Positions 10,144 to 22,135 of a stretch of 45,982 nucleotides of DNA are shown here, one piece after another. The position numbers were made by a program, and so were the translations under genes. The DNA comes from Hypsibius dujardini (taxonomy: Eukaryota; Tardigrada; Eutardigrada; Parachela; Hypsibiidae), in assembly GCA_001579985.1 (NCBI GenBank), contig LRSR01008700.1:1-45982 (forward strand), given 5' to 3'. Numbering within the stretch: the stretch's first letter is position 1; the number at the start of each line of letters is the position of its first letter. The notes below the pieces were generated by a model, which made no database searches, was not told the DNA's origin, and saw only the letters and a program-made list of their open reading frames with translations.

Positions 10144-11559
10144 TTATAGTTTCTTCTTTATTTTTTTGTTTTTGCTGCGACATTCCTGCAGATATCCCGC
10201 AACAATCGTTCGAAATTGCTTGGGGTCCAGACTGTTGTTTCCTTTATCTTTGTTGTAACTACTCGCGAGATCTGCAGACAAACAAGTATTCCATAAAATA
10301 CTGATTAATTAACGAAAGGGTTGTTGCAATTAGAGCACGCGGCTTACTTTACAAGGTCTTCAAAAAATTGTCGTCTAAGACTTGCGTAATTGTGGTCCCA
10401 TTGATGTTCTTTACAGACAGAGCACTGGTCAGCAGTTGTTCCTATGTCAGCAGAAGACGCATTCCTTCACGAACCACATGGGACACGTGCGGCTTTTCCA
10501 GCATCCGTAACTGAAAATGCAAAAGTATTTCTATAACGCTCTACCGCTTTTTCTCCACTTTTACATGCTTCGGATTGCGTTCCAGAACGAGCTTCACCTG
10601 CATAAAACAACAATAAAATTGTGTACCACATCTACTGAGATCGACTGAAATTTAAAACGAACCTGTTCGCTCAAAGATTTGAATTCAGATTCCTGTCGCT
10701 CGAGTTTCTTCCTGAACACTTTGGTCTGAAAAATAATAGGAATGTAGATACAACTACTGATATACAGACAGGCTGACAAATGGGCAGGCATAAACAGAAA
10801 CAGAAAGACAGCCAAGCAGGCATGCAGACAGACAGACAGACAGACAGACAGGCAGGCAGGCAGACAAACAAACAATTAGGCCGACAAGCAGACGGACTGA
10901 TAGACAGACAGTATAGAACACAAACAACAAGTTAAAGAGACTGCGAAACCGAAAGAATTGAATGGTCAAGAACCTTTTCAGTTGGATCATTAAAAGTTCA
11001 TGGATAGAAGTTCTTGTCGAAAAACCTTTACACAATCCTTTTTCGGCAATCGGGCCGAAATCAGATTTCAGTTTGTCAATAGAGATTGCGGCAACCTTGG
11101 GTCCCGCGTCAAGATGCCAATAAACAATCGCTGAACCTGCATAGTGATTTGGGAAGACTTAAAGCAATCGAGCAAAAACGTTTTTTAATCAAACTGATTT
11201 CAAAATCGACTGAGGGTATTTGAGAGGGCAATGTGAATTTGCTCAGCTTACCGTTTTAGCGAGACAGCGACAGAGCGAGATAGATCAGGCGTGAGAGCGA
11301 GACAGAGGTTTCGCCTGTCGATGTCTTCCGCGACCAAATCCATTGCGTCCTCCACGACTTCTCCATCCAGTTTACCGTTGTCTGTCACTTGGAGCGAGAT
11401 TTCTCCGCGAGACAAATGCTTCCTCACATGAAAGTGGGCACACTTCAATTGGTTGTTCGTAAAAAGTTATTTCTTACAGTATTTACAGGCAACACTGTCG
11501 TCTAAGTGTGTTATGAAGCGATCCACCTAAGCTTTGTTGGGAGATTCCCAGACAGCCAT
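10144..11559 (-). pseudogene. transposon-borne gene with zinc-finger-like start, broken
   Basis: From ATG 11559 the frame reads a start like a BED-type finger (W, then C-K-Y-C, then H-x-H and H), but stops occur at 11529-11527 (TAG) and 11469-11467 (TAA). The same frame continues as a well-formed exon to about 11254 (V-T-D-N-G-K-L-D-G-E-V-V-E-D). Further coding blocks follow: about 11155-10972 (V-Y-W-H-L-D-A-G-P-K), about 10727-10665 (charged, coiled-coil-like), about 10602-10546, about 10468-10353 (C-S-V-C-K-E-H-x-W-D-H-N-Y) and about 10265-10144 (F-R-T-I-V-A-G-Y-L-Q-E-C). The junction phases of most blocks agree, but the first does not. I do not recognise the family. It lies wholly inside the inverted-repeat element, so a transposase or a captured gene is likely. 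Confidence 0.5.
10801..10875. repeat. (GACA)n microsatellite
   Basis: CAGACAGA/GGCAGGCA tetranucleotide repeat within an intron of the transposon-borne gene. It generates spurious Cys/Ser/Leu-rich ORFs on the minus strand. Confidence 0.85.
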
Positions 11560-11850
11560 TTTAAAATCCAATATATGATAGACGAAGTTGACGACCGGAA
11601 AGACAAAGAAGTCACAAAGCACGTTGAAAAACAGCAACACGTGCTACAAGTACCGAGGTAGAACAGTCCTGGAATACAGTCAGTCCTCAAACGAACGGAA
11701 GATTGGTCTCTTCCTGGCTGTATTCCAGGCTGTATTTGAACGGAATTACAGCCTGGACAAAAAAGGCCCATTTACAGGCTGTATCAAGGGTGTTTTCAGC
11801 TTTATTATAATATTCGGTTAGAATCCAGTCTGCGAGTTAGCCGTAGGGGA

Positions 11851-12435
11851 TCAGCAAACATGGCAAACCGCCGTAGAAAAGCTTGACGAATCGTAAACAG
11901 CCAGGCGAAATGCAAAAGGAACAAAGAGGCGGAGTTACGCACAGTGTGGCATCGAACAGTAGAACAGAACGATAAACCGAGGAATAGCGCGATTATCACA
12001 CTCCTCCCTTATCTCGAAAAACAATTTTGCCTTGTATGATATTCTGGAAAACTTCTGGGAAGGTAAATCCTCAGAGATTTTAGGATGAAATCGTTTGTTT
12101 TACGACACAAGCTGCTGAAACAACACCGATCAAATCGCTCCGTTTTCTCAAATGGGACAAGCGAATCAAGAAATCATTATCAGCTCACAGCCGCTGTGAA
12201 TGCATTGTCTAGCGATTGTAATCAGAGCAGACTTTCTCGAGGTCAAAATGCGTTTGTTGTTGACCTGTTTCTGTGATGACGACCCTCATTACCCAAGTAC
12301 TGTACGTCTCCTGCCATCCTGATAACGATCCGCCAAATTCATCCGCAATTTCAGGGGTCTCACTTTTCTGACTATTTTATTTTCTGACAAAAAACATTTC
12401 TATTGATATCGCGAAGCCTGAACTTTCCCTCGGAC
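11851..12435. other. spacer upstream of lectin gene B
   Basis: No gene recognised. It should include the gene B promoter and 5' untranslated region. Confidence 0.3.
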
Positions 12436-15400
12436 ATGCTTGCGCCAATACTGGTCATTCTCGGTAAGGACATCCAGCTGTGTGTTTTACTTGTACACCG
12501 TCATTAAATGACTAAGTTTGAGATGGAGATACCGCTGATTAATTAATTGTCTGAATCTTCTCAAATTTATACAGTTTTTGTGTCTATCGCTGATGCACAA
12601 GAGCATGTCTACTACCCGGAAGATGGTTCACCGCTCCGAGAAACAGGTATGCCCAAAATGGCACTAATTATCGCCGCATTTATTGTATATCAAATGATGC
12701 ATATTAAATATTAAAGTAAAAAGCAGAGAGCGGGAAGCTGCAAAGTATGGTTTATCCACTGACATGATTATGAACAATACAGCGCTATTGAAACAATTAG
12801 ACGTTGCTTTATAATGTAAAGACATCAATTTCCCAGATGAAATTAAACCTTCCAGACAACAAACTGTTAAAACAATAACTAGTTATTATTAAAAACAATA
12901 TGTTTAACTTTGCATTGCTCTTTTATAGACTGTTTTTAAAACTGAGTTTAAGTTCCTCGAATTTTGAAAACGTACATGAAATTTATGTGCAAAACATTGC
13001 ATCTCAAGTTGTATCCTACAATATTTTACTATGAAAAAGGAAATTTGTTTTATAATTAGATCAGTATTTTATACATTATTTTTATAATTAAATTTAAGGT
13101 CCACAAGTTTTTAAAAGGCAGATTAAATTAATGTGCGAAAACATTGTACCTCAAAATTGCATCTTACCATATTAGTTTCTCTTAATCACAGTTTAACTGC
13201 CAAATATATTTTGCCTGCAAAATGTTTCGTGTAGCAATTGTCCGTTCACTCAGCTGCGAATTGGCAAAAAAACATTTCGTATGTAGTGCGGTCAGGAGCC
13301 TCCATGTTCACCGGCGACACCATCTGGTCGGCCAACGGTCAAATCCGCATGACGCTCCAGGCGAACGGCGATGTGGTCGTCTACCGTGCTTGCGATCATC
13401 ACTCATTAATGGCAACCAACACGTACGGTTCCGCAGCCAATGAACTGAAAATGCAGCCCAACGGAAACTTGATTCTTTACGGACCGGCCGATGCAGCCGT
13501 CCCTGCCTGGCTTCCGTTCACTTCACTGTCTGCGGATGGACGGAGAATTTTCTGGAAAGCATCGACAAACTCTTCGATGGCCACAGCGGGTGCATCGCTT
13601 CGCTTGGAAAATTCCGGGCAGTTGTGTCTGTTTAAGGCGTCGGGTCCCTGCCTTTGGAGATCTCAAGGGAACCCTTCCAAGTTCGGCAGTGTGACCTGTC
13701 CCGAATACGGTATACGGCATATAATTTAGTATATAAATAATATGCGGTATATTATTATTGTATGTAATTAGAATATTTTCCAAATCAAATTTCTAAAAAA
13801 ACATAATTTAAATATTATGTACGATATCACGGCTATTTATTTGCCCGCAAATTATATAGCCGCCCGGCTATTTTATTGCAAAAAGCGTAATGTATAACTA
13901 TTTTCTTTTTCATGTAGACATTGAGATATTAACATCTTTTGGTTTTATGGACAAAACTGTTGCATTGATCACAGTAAAATTTTTATTGTATAAATATAAC
14001 GAAGGTAATATACTAATATATTTAGATTTTTATTGGCAAATTGTTGTTTTGATACCAGAAACATTTTGCAATTTACGTGCTAAAAAAGTAATTGATAGTA
14101 CACGATGTATTCTTTCTGCAACCATTATCATAGCATTTTATACTAACAATATATGAAGGTTTATTAAGTACAGAAGCTTTATTCAGCCAAGTTGAAACAG
14201 ATTTCTTTTGTACAATTTTTAAAAGGTTCCCACTTTCCTGATTTTTCCCAACTATTTTTTTTATAAAAGCCCATGATTCTCTTTACCAGGTTATGCAACC
14301 GTTATACAAGATTCAGAACTCCAATAAAAACTAAACAAATTAGTATCGACTAGGGCGTGAGAATCTCAATATTCAAATCACTGACAAATCTACAGCCTAA
14401 TGGCTTCAAAATTTCTGATTTTCGTTTCTATGATATGCCCCTTTGAAATTGTTTTAATTTCGTTCAGCCCTTAATTCTCCTTCTAAAATTGCTGGCAAAT
14501 TTTGTTAACTGGACAGTGGACAGTCGTCAGTGAACAAAACAGCTTATCGCGGGATGACGGTATCATTGGAGTATGCACCAAAACAACAAAAATAGATACT
14601 TTTTCATTCTGACTTGAATGGGATACTCCATTTGTGTCCAAGAATTTGATGTGATTGATTGATGAAGAATAAATAAAATAATCACTTATTTTCTCATCAT
14701 CCAAACAGATGGTGACTCCCGACACCGCCATTTGATTGGGATTTTTTCTTCGATTTAAAAAAATGTTTTTTTAGTGTCTGCGGGCATGAAGGCTTTATTG
14801 GACAGTATTATAATGAACATCAGCTCTTGAACTCAGTAAAACGTTATTTTGAGGTCTGAGTTAGCGGTTATGAGCACCCCGGCCAGCTTGGATGTAAAAT
14901 GGTCTCAAACCCCTGATGAAAGAAAAAGCAGTTAGGTGACGGGGCTCCTTGTGGGGTTTCTTGTTTGAATTTAATGAATCTTTCATTTCAAATGCACTTT
15001 TGGGATGTTTAGGTTCTCATTACGCAAGAGAAATTGACAGTGGCTGCAGCAGATTGCAAGAAAAGTGTTCTTTGATATCCCCGCATTCAAAATGGTTGCC
15101 TGACTCTTTTTGATTCCCAACCTCATTTTTTCTCCACTGATATTCTTCAGCAAATGGTAAAAATTTTCAGAATTATAAGGTCAATTCGTATCCTTGGGCA
15201 AAGTTTGAAGTTAAAAAACGACATACTTCTCACGCTAGAAAATAAACCGTTTTGAAAATCTGAAAAAATGGGTTATCCAACTTTCAAACTAATTTTATTT
15301 TGAGTTTTAAAAAAGATTGTAAAGATATTGCCCTTTCGCATATTACATTGATCTGAATTTTCGATTAGGCAGTCTGGATGGATTGCTACGCGCTTGTTGA

Positions 15401-15983
15401 CGACGTAGAACGAGAAAAAGAAAGCTGTCTCAACTTGGCTCGATAAAGCTTCTGTACATCAAATGCCTGAGTCAACTAATTTTAAACACATTTTACTTAT
15501 CGTAAATTGACAGATTTTGGATTTGTATTTTCAGTTAAATCCGGGGAGAGTATAAAGGAAGACTCGTCCATTTGGACATCGCGCCACCAAGCCCGTCTAA
15601 CGCTGGAAGCCACTGGTCGAGCCGTGATCTACCGGATTTGCGATGGTGGCCTCATGTGGTCGACGAACATTAAACAATTGCGTCACCACACAAAGAGTGT
15701 TTTGACCATGCAACACGATGGAAACGCTGTCATCTACGAGCCGGAGGAAGGGCCGGCGGTACCGCCAGGCCAAAAGCGCGTAGTGTGGAGTACGGACACT
15801 CACGCGTCGATCTACGCAGGTGCTGACCTAAAACTTGATGGTACCGGTTCACTTTGTCTCCAGAAGAACGGAACCTGTTTGTGGCAGTCTGGTGGGGCAA
15901 CGATGGCAAATCGCACAATGTATCCTGAATTCGCAAAGGCCGAAGGTAAAATTGTAACGTACCAGACAGACACACACACACTC

Positions 15984-16053
<70 letters not shown>

Positions 16054-17354
16054 TGTTGCCGCAAGCGTAATGAAGCAGTGTGATATGTATATATTTGGAT
16101 CTTTTACATTGCCAGTAATAATGAAACCCGGTGACACCCTTTCAATCGGTCAAACGTTATGGTCATCAAACAGGACCTGTTCATTAAGCTTCCAGACAGA
16201 CAGGCAAATCGTCCTTCAACGTCAGTGCGACAACAGGAAACTTTGGTCCCTTGACGGAAGTGCCGATGGGAATTCCGCAGCGAAGCTGGCCATGCAGCGG
16301 AACGGTCTTTTAATACTGTACAATTTGCTGAACCAGTCCATTTGGAACGTCACTTGGGCACCACGCTGCAGTTCCGTTCCGACATTCAAAACGAAAGGCG
16401 CGGATTTGCGGATCGTCGAAGACTGCCGCCTGTGTGTCTTTAAGGACGGCTACTGTCACTGGACTTCCAGCATCCGCAAGAGTTACTGCGCAAGCCCTTT
16501 CGCAGTCAGTCCTGCCGGTATGAGAACCTTCTCTAAGAACTTTCCTTGAGATCAATTAAAATTTTAGGAATACTACACTGCATGCAGTAGTAACAACGCT
16601 AATTCAATGCTTATCCAGAGGTAGACGAGGATGATTACGAAAACCCTGATGGAGATGGACTACGGACTGAAGTCACAGCCACCATTGATCACAGGAACTG
16701 TTACACGGGTATATTACCTAGCTTCCTCATTTAAGTATTGTTTAAAGAACGTATTTGAATTCAAATTAAGTAAAAAATAAATGGAACTTCACCGTCAAAG
16801 TTTATTTAAAAGAAAAACAAAATTATATTTTCGGTATTAAACATTGGCTTTTAAATAAAGTGTCCTAATATTTGAATTAATTTAAGTAATTTAAAATAGT
16901 AATAATAATAAACTGAAAAATATTAAATTTTTTGTGTGACTTTAAATAAATTAGAAATTTCATTTTATTCAAATCAGAAGTCGTTTTTTTGAGCCGTTTA
17001 AATAATCTTTTAAATATATTCAAACAACATTAACTCGTTTCGAATCCCGTTTTAGGTGTATCATTTTTCCGTTAGTCAATAAATTATTTTTCTAATTTCA
17101 GGTTCATCCTTGGTGGTGACGGGGTTTCTTACGCTACTGGTAGTAGTCATTTTGCTCACTGCTGCAGTTTTGCTAGCGAGGTGTGAACGGCCTTTACTTT
17201 TTATCTTGCTTGTTGCAATGTACTCACATGTACAGTACAGGGTACCTCACATGCCATTTTCCCTTGTAGGTGGTACAATCGCAAGAAAACGACCGGCGTC
17301 TGGTGGTATGTCACCATGGCCAGAAGTGTCTCGTCATCAGCACTGTCGCCTTAA
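12436..17354 (+). CDS. lectin gene B: three-domain membrane-anchored B-type lectin receptor
   Basis: Exons 12436-12463, 12575-12646, 13287-13709, 15535-15945, 16116-16517, 16619-16708, 17102-17180 and 17270-17354 total 1590 nt, giving 529 aa. The signal peptide M-L-A-P-I-L-V-I-L-V-F-V-S-I-A-D-A is split over exons 1 and 2, and is followed by V-Y-Y-P-E-D-G-S-P-L-R-E-T. Three bulb-type lectin domains follow, one per exon: about 34-174, 175-311 and 312-445. Only domain 2 keeps a strict mannose motif (Q-H-D-G-N-A-V-I-Y); domain 1 has Q-P-N-G-N-L-I-L-Y. Then come an acidic linker (E-V-D-E-D-D-Y-E), a membrane span (V-V-T-G-F-L-T-L-L-V-V-V-I-L-L) and a tail with K-K-T-T-G-V-W-W-Y-V-T-M. All introns up to the membrane exon are phase 1; the last is phase 2. 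Predicted type I surface lectin. The ligand is inferred from the family. Confidence 0.9.
15963..16052. repeat. (GACA)n microsatellite in domain 2-3 intron of gene B
   Basis: About 90 bp of CACA and then pure CAGA repeat, lying 17 bp after the domain 2 donor. The same intron carries the same repeat in genes C and D. Confidence 0.95.
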
Positions 17355-19407
17355 AGTTTCTTGTTTTGGTTTGCTGAATTTGCAAGCCATTGGGACCTAA
17401 TCGGTTAAATTGGAATTAGTGTGTGTTACCAGTAATGAAACGACTACGATTTTATGTCTGTTTCTCAACATGCAGTGCATTACGCAGAACTCCCACGGGT
17501 CTTTGAACTTGCTACTGTTAGTCAACTGGCTGTGTATTCGACCGCAGTCTTATGTTCCGAGCATATCGTATTTTTTTTGCACAATTTCAATGAATCAGTC
17601 GGTTGGGACTCGTCCTGGAAATGAACCATTTGACAGGAATAGTGGTATCTAAATAACTCAGTTACTCTGACAGAAAATCAACGTAGTTGTATTTGGAATC
17701 GTTCCTTGTGTTCGTTTTGTTCCTTGATATTCTGCTGGTTATTCACATTGGGTCGTTGGTTCGCGGTTTCTTTTCGTGCGACCAGAACTAATTATAATGG
17801 TTAGTTAGTTTACTTCATTGCTAGATGATTAATTGCCATTTGTTGGTCGTTTTATCCACTTGTGACTGTCGGTTTTCGTTCGTTCGCAGCCAGGTCACTC
17901 GGTTTGAAGTGGAACAGTGTTCTTGAGCTTTGTTCGTTTAGCAACGGCTTTGGTGCAGTCTGCACTTGAATAAATCAGTCAACGCGTTTTTCGGGTTTCG
18001 TACCGACATTTTCGTTAAGCTTCTCGTCTAGTTTGTTTGGTCGTCAGTTTTTTTGTGGTCTTCCTGTAATCAGTTCTACAGTGGGATTATTCGGGAGCTT
18101 CCTATGGTACAGACCGCAGGGGGCTGGTTTTTTGTTTTTGTATTTCAAACGTCTTCTCCTCTGTGCGAGGCTAGGAAGGAGGCATTTTTGTGTGTGGAGG
18201 AGAAAAATGTTTGCGTTACTATCACTTTTAATCATTTAAACATTTACTGCCCAATTGTTTTGTGTTCTAAATTTAGCATTAATTTTCAGGACCGTTAAAC
18301 GTACACATTAATTCTGACCCTTATTGTTCCTTTTCCGGCATATTACTGCCGTGGTGGAAGTGTGCATGTTCGTGGGACTTTCCTGGCAGGAATGCCTGTT
18401 GGAGGTTACGGTAAGGGCAACGAATGAGCGTGCGTTAAAAAAAACCCAATAAAACGTGGCTAGCCAGCCATCAACATGGTCAGGTGTCTGTAAAGAAACA
18501 GAGCGCGATTACAATCAGCTACTGGTAAGATACGAGTACGGTATGCATTCAGAGTACATAGATATTCTGATCGCGTTAATTTCACGTTGCTGGCGTCGCA
18601 AGTCTGGTTCATTATATCAAAGCCTAACAATTTGCAACAAAATTGCATTAATCGCTTTGCTAACACGCATTATATACGTACTTCTAGTCCGCCTGGCATC
18701 CTTCTTGTAAATTTATATTCATATTGCCGCGGAAAATGCTTTTAAATATTGTAATTGCATTGACTTTTAGGGGTTTCCGACTCGGTTCATGATGAATGAG
18801 TCGAAGAACACTTGCTGATTGGTTGCAGTTGTACCGGATGGTCTGGATCTGTTGCTTGGGACAACTCCCAACAGGGCGAACCAAAGCTTAGAGAAATTGG
18901 TAAGTGAATCAGGAATGAATGCACAAAAAACTATCCTCATGCGATGTCATCCTTACCCATGAATGCTTTCTGGAGGCATCGTGCCGATTATTGAACCAAA
19001 CCAGTTATGCCGAAATGCAGCAAAACATATTTTGCGGTAAAGGTCGATTTTATTAATACATTACGAATAAAATGCAGGACAGAAGAGGAGATTGAATATA
19101 AAAAGTCTTAATATTTTAAAGAGCAAAACACTTTAGAAATATGGTAAACAAGATGTTATTTTATGCTTGGTTAATTACGATTAAAAAACATGAAATATTA
19201 TTCCTGTTGCAAAAGGAATGTCTTTGTGTTTTGCTGACCGAAACTTATTAATAAAAACAGTATTTTATAATGTTAATTGATTTTCAGAATTGATTTATGG
19301 TACAATTGTGACATAATAGTCATCCGAATTTCGATCAGCATTACCCTCCCGCGGTTTAATTCGCTTCTCTTTTACGTTCCGTTCCGATTAAATGTGTTTT
19401 TTTGCAG
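17355..19407. other. spacer between genes B and C
   Basis: Mostly unrecognised. At 18829-18899 a stretch ending G-E-P-K-L-R-E-I then G|GTAAGT resembles the end of the linker exon of gene B (G-S-P-L-R-E-T-G) and may be exon 2 of pseudogene C, although its acceptor gives the wrong phase. No signal-peptide exon was found. T-rich TTCGTT runs occur at 17700-18020. Confidence 0.35.
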
Positions 19408-21281
19408 TTCGCTCCGGTTCAAACATGACCCAAGGTGACACCATCTGGTCGGCCAACGGTCAAGTTCGGCTGACCCTTCAAACGGACGGCAACCTAATTG
19501 CCTACCGTGCGTGCAACGATCATGCCGTTTAGGCGACCATGACGCACCAAGCCGGAAGCGGGCAACCGGATATCTTACAAATGCAGCCCGACGGTAACCT
19601 GGTCCTCTATGCCCCGTTCAGCTATGTGGCTCCCAAAGCGACTGCCAACGGTCAACCGTCGAATATGCAGACTTCGTCACTAATGAGCTCGAATCAAGCG
19701 GAGAGACAGCGGGTTGTTGTCTGGAGCAGCGGCACTGCTTCCTTCGTCTACGCAGGTGCCCACTTTCGGCTCGAGAATTTAGGGGCCTTCTGTCTGTTCA
19801 AGCAGCCGGAGATGTGTCTGCGCTCAAATTGGCATGCATGTTCATAAGAATTACCCAAGGATACTACAGGCTCCACCACGAGCATTTACTAAACTTTGAA
19901 TGGGTTTCTAAAGTCTGTCGTTGCTCAAAACCCTTAAATTCGTTCAAAAACAGATGTCTTGGTGAGTTAAATTTCAAACAAATTTGAGTTCTAAAAAGCT
20001 CAATAACATTTTTTAATCTTAGAGCTTTTTTGTAAAGTTGGCAATTTTGAGCCCGCCAAGTTCAGCCAGAATCTGACAAAAGATATATGTTCCTCGATCA
20101 CATGTCACAATTTTTTTTAAATTGTTTACATATTAAAGGACTCCCTTAAACTATCCGTCTTCGCGTCTTCACGGAATCGTCAGTTTTTTTAACTTTTCCA
20201 TCATTTGTTGGTTTGCAACATGATCTGAACTCTATTCAGCACATTTTTGTTACTGTAATTATGAACATTGAAACCAATACAAGCGGTTTTTACCGTAACC
20301 CCTCAAAGTTGAGTAAATATTTGTGGTGGACCCTATAGATATAATTGCGCAATATCTAGCGTTAACGTAAAGTTGACGTACTTTCAAAATTTGCTTTCAA
20401 AATTTATTTCGACTTTCCTCTGGGAAGGAGAAAGAAGGGTTTTGAATGTATAGAGATATAAGTATAATTTCCATAGAAAAGAGCATGGCAGGACAGTTAT
20501 TGATGATAAATGTCAGAACTCGCATACTAATTATAAGTTTCAAGAGCACAAGAGTATCGTTATATCCCTGCAGGATGATAATGAGACACCTTATCATAGG
20601 TGGATTTTTTTAAACTTGCAGTAAAATGAAGAAGTTTTCTACAACAATCCCGGCTTAATATTTTTTAGAAAACAAGTTAAAATGGACACCGGTCGATCTG
20701 CGAAATCTAACTGAAAACGATTCTCCTTTTGATGTTGTCCGAAGTGATAGGCCAAAGATTGCTTTTAAATACTGTGGTTGCTAATTTATAGGTTAATATT
20801 AGTGAGCATCCGGCATGACTAGCTCAATCATTTCTCGGGAAAATTTGGAATATAATATTTAGTATTATGAAGCCATCATATGTCTAAAAAATAGACTGCA
20901 AAATCCTGTCTTCAAGATGCAAACCTTCTTTATTTTTATGTTGTATTTTTTTAGTTAAGTCCGGTGCGAATTTGAAGGAAGAAACGTCCATCTGGTCGCC
21001 CAACCGCGAGGCCCGTTTCACGCTGGAGAATACCGGCCAAGCGGTCATTTATCGAAACTGCGATGGAGCTGTGGTTTGGTCGACGCACTTGAGGGAGCGC
21101 CATTTTGGGAAGAATGTCCTTCAGATGCAACCTGATGGGAATGCAGTGATTTACGAGACCGGTGTAGAGCATGCCGCCCCTCTTGGAAAGTCAGAACAGG
21201 ATCTCGTGGTGTGGAGCACAGACACCCATGCCACGGTAAATGCAGGAGCAAACCTTCGCTTGAATGATTCCGGCTCGTTAT

Positions 21282-21413
21282 CTCTTGCGAAAATTGACTT
21301 GTATCCGATGCAAGGTCCGATACAAAAACGGATATCCGATGCATGATCCGATACAAAAAACGGATATCCGATATATGATCCGATACAACTTAATTGAGGC
21401 ATTTTCGCACGAG
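21282..21413. mobile_element. 132-bp MITE inserted in domain 2 of pseudogene C
   Basis: Terminal inverted repeats of 13 bp, CTCTTGCGAAAAT and CTCGTGCGAAAAT (12 of 13 match), are flanked by a TAT direct duplication (21279-21281 and 21414-21416). The interior has three tandem copies of a 31-32 bp unit containing TATCCGAT and GATCCGATACAA. Removing the element and one TAT rejoins the codons for S-L-C-L-K-K-N-G-T-C, as in gene B. It brings an in-frame TGA. Confidence 0.85.
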
Positions 21414-21540
21414 TATGCCTCAAAAAGAACGGCACCTGCTTGTGGGAATCTGGCGGCGCAACTGTGACGCATCGCATACTCCATCCAGAATTCGAAAAGG
21501 CTGAAGATGGGATCCGCAGAATGAAGACCTGTTAACCAAA

Positions 21541-21564
21541 CAGACAAACAAGGGTGCAAACGGG

Positions 21565-21595
<31 letters not shown>

Positions 21596-21604
21596 ATAGA
21601 CAGA
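21541..21604. repeat. (GACA)n microsatellite in pseudogene C
   Basis: CAGA repeat in the intron between domains 2 and 3, the same position as in B and D. The 100 bp after it are almost identical to gene D. Confidence 0.9.
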
Positions 21605-22135
21605 AGTGATAGCGAAGCATTTGATGGCAAAACAGCCCGATAGACAAGAACAGGAAATTTATGACCCACTCTAAAGCCGTTTTTCAATTAACAGTGATAA
21701 TGAAGCCGGGGGACAAACTGACCGTTGGTCAAATATTGTGGTCCATCAACAAGACCTGTTCGCTCAGTTTTCGCACAAACAATCAGATCGTCCGCGACGC
21801 CAGTGTGATAACGCTGAAATGTGGTTTCTAGACAGAAGAGCTGCGAACAGACCCAGAGACGTTGCTGCTAATATGATCATGCAACTCAACGGCCAGTTGA
21901 TACTCTATGCCATTGATAACGAGACCATCTGGAACGTCACATGGGCTCCACGCTGTAGTTTCCTCCCGACCTTCAAAACAAGCGGTGCAAACCTGCGTAC
22001 AGGGGAAGATTGTCGCCTGTGTGTCTTCCGCCATGGATTCTGCCACTGGACTTCAAGTGTCCCAAGCCCTTTCCCCATGCTAGATGGTAAGCCATAACCA
22101 AGCCCATACGTCTAAGAACTACAATTACTGTTATA

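Larger units (their letters stand above)
9702..11850. mobile_element. 2.15-kb inverted-repeat DNA transposon, decayed
   Basis: The two ends form terminal inverted repeats of about 29 bp: TCCCCTACGG at 9702 and its complement ending at 11850, followed on both sides by TAACTC and ACTGGAT. Inside each end are several copies of CCAGGCTG or CCAGGCTGTAT in both orientations (9730-9910 and 11665-11790), as in subterminal repeat arrays of transposons such as hAT elements. The body holds a broken multi-exon gene on the minus strand. No exact target duplication is visible, so the superfamily is unassigned. Confidence 0.65.
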
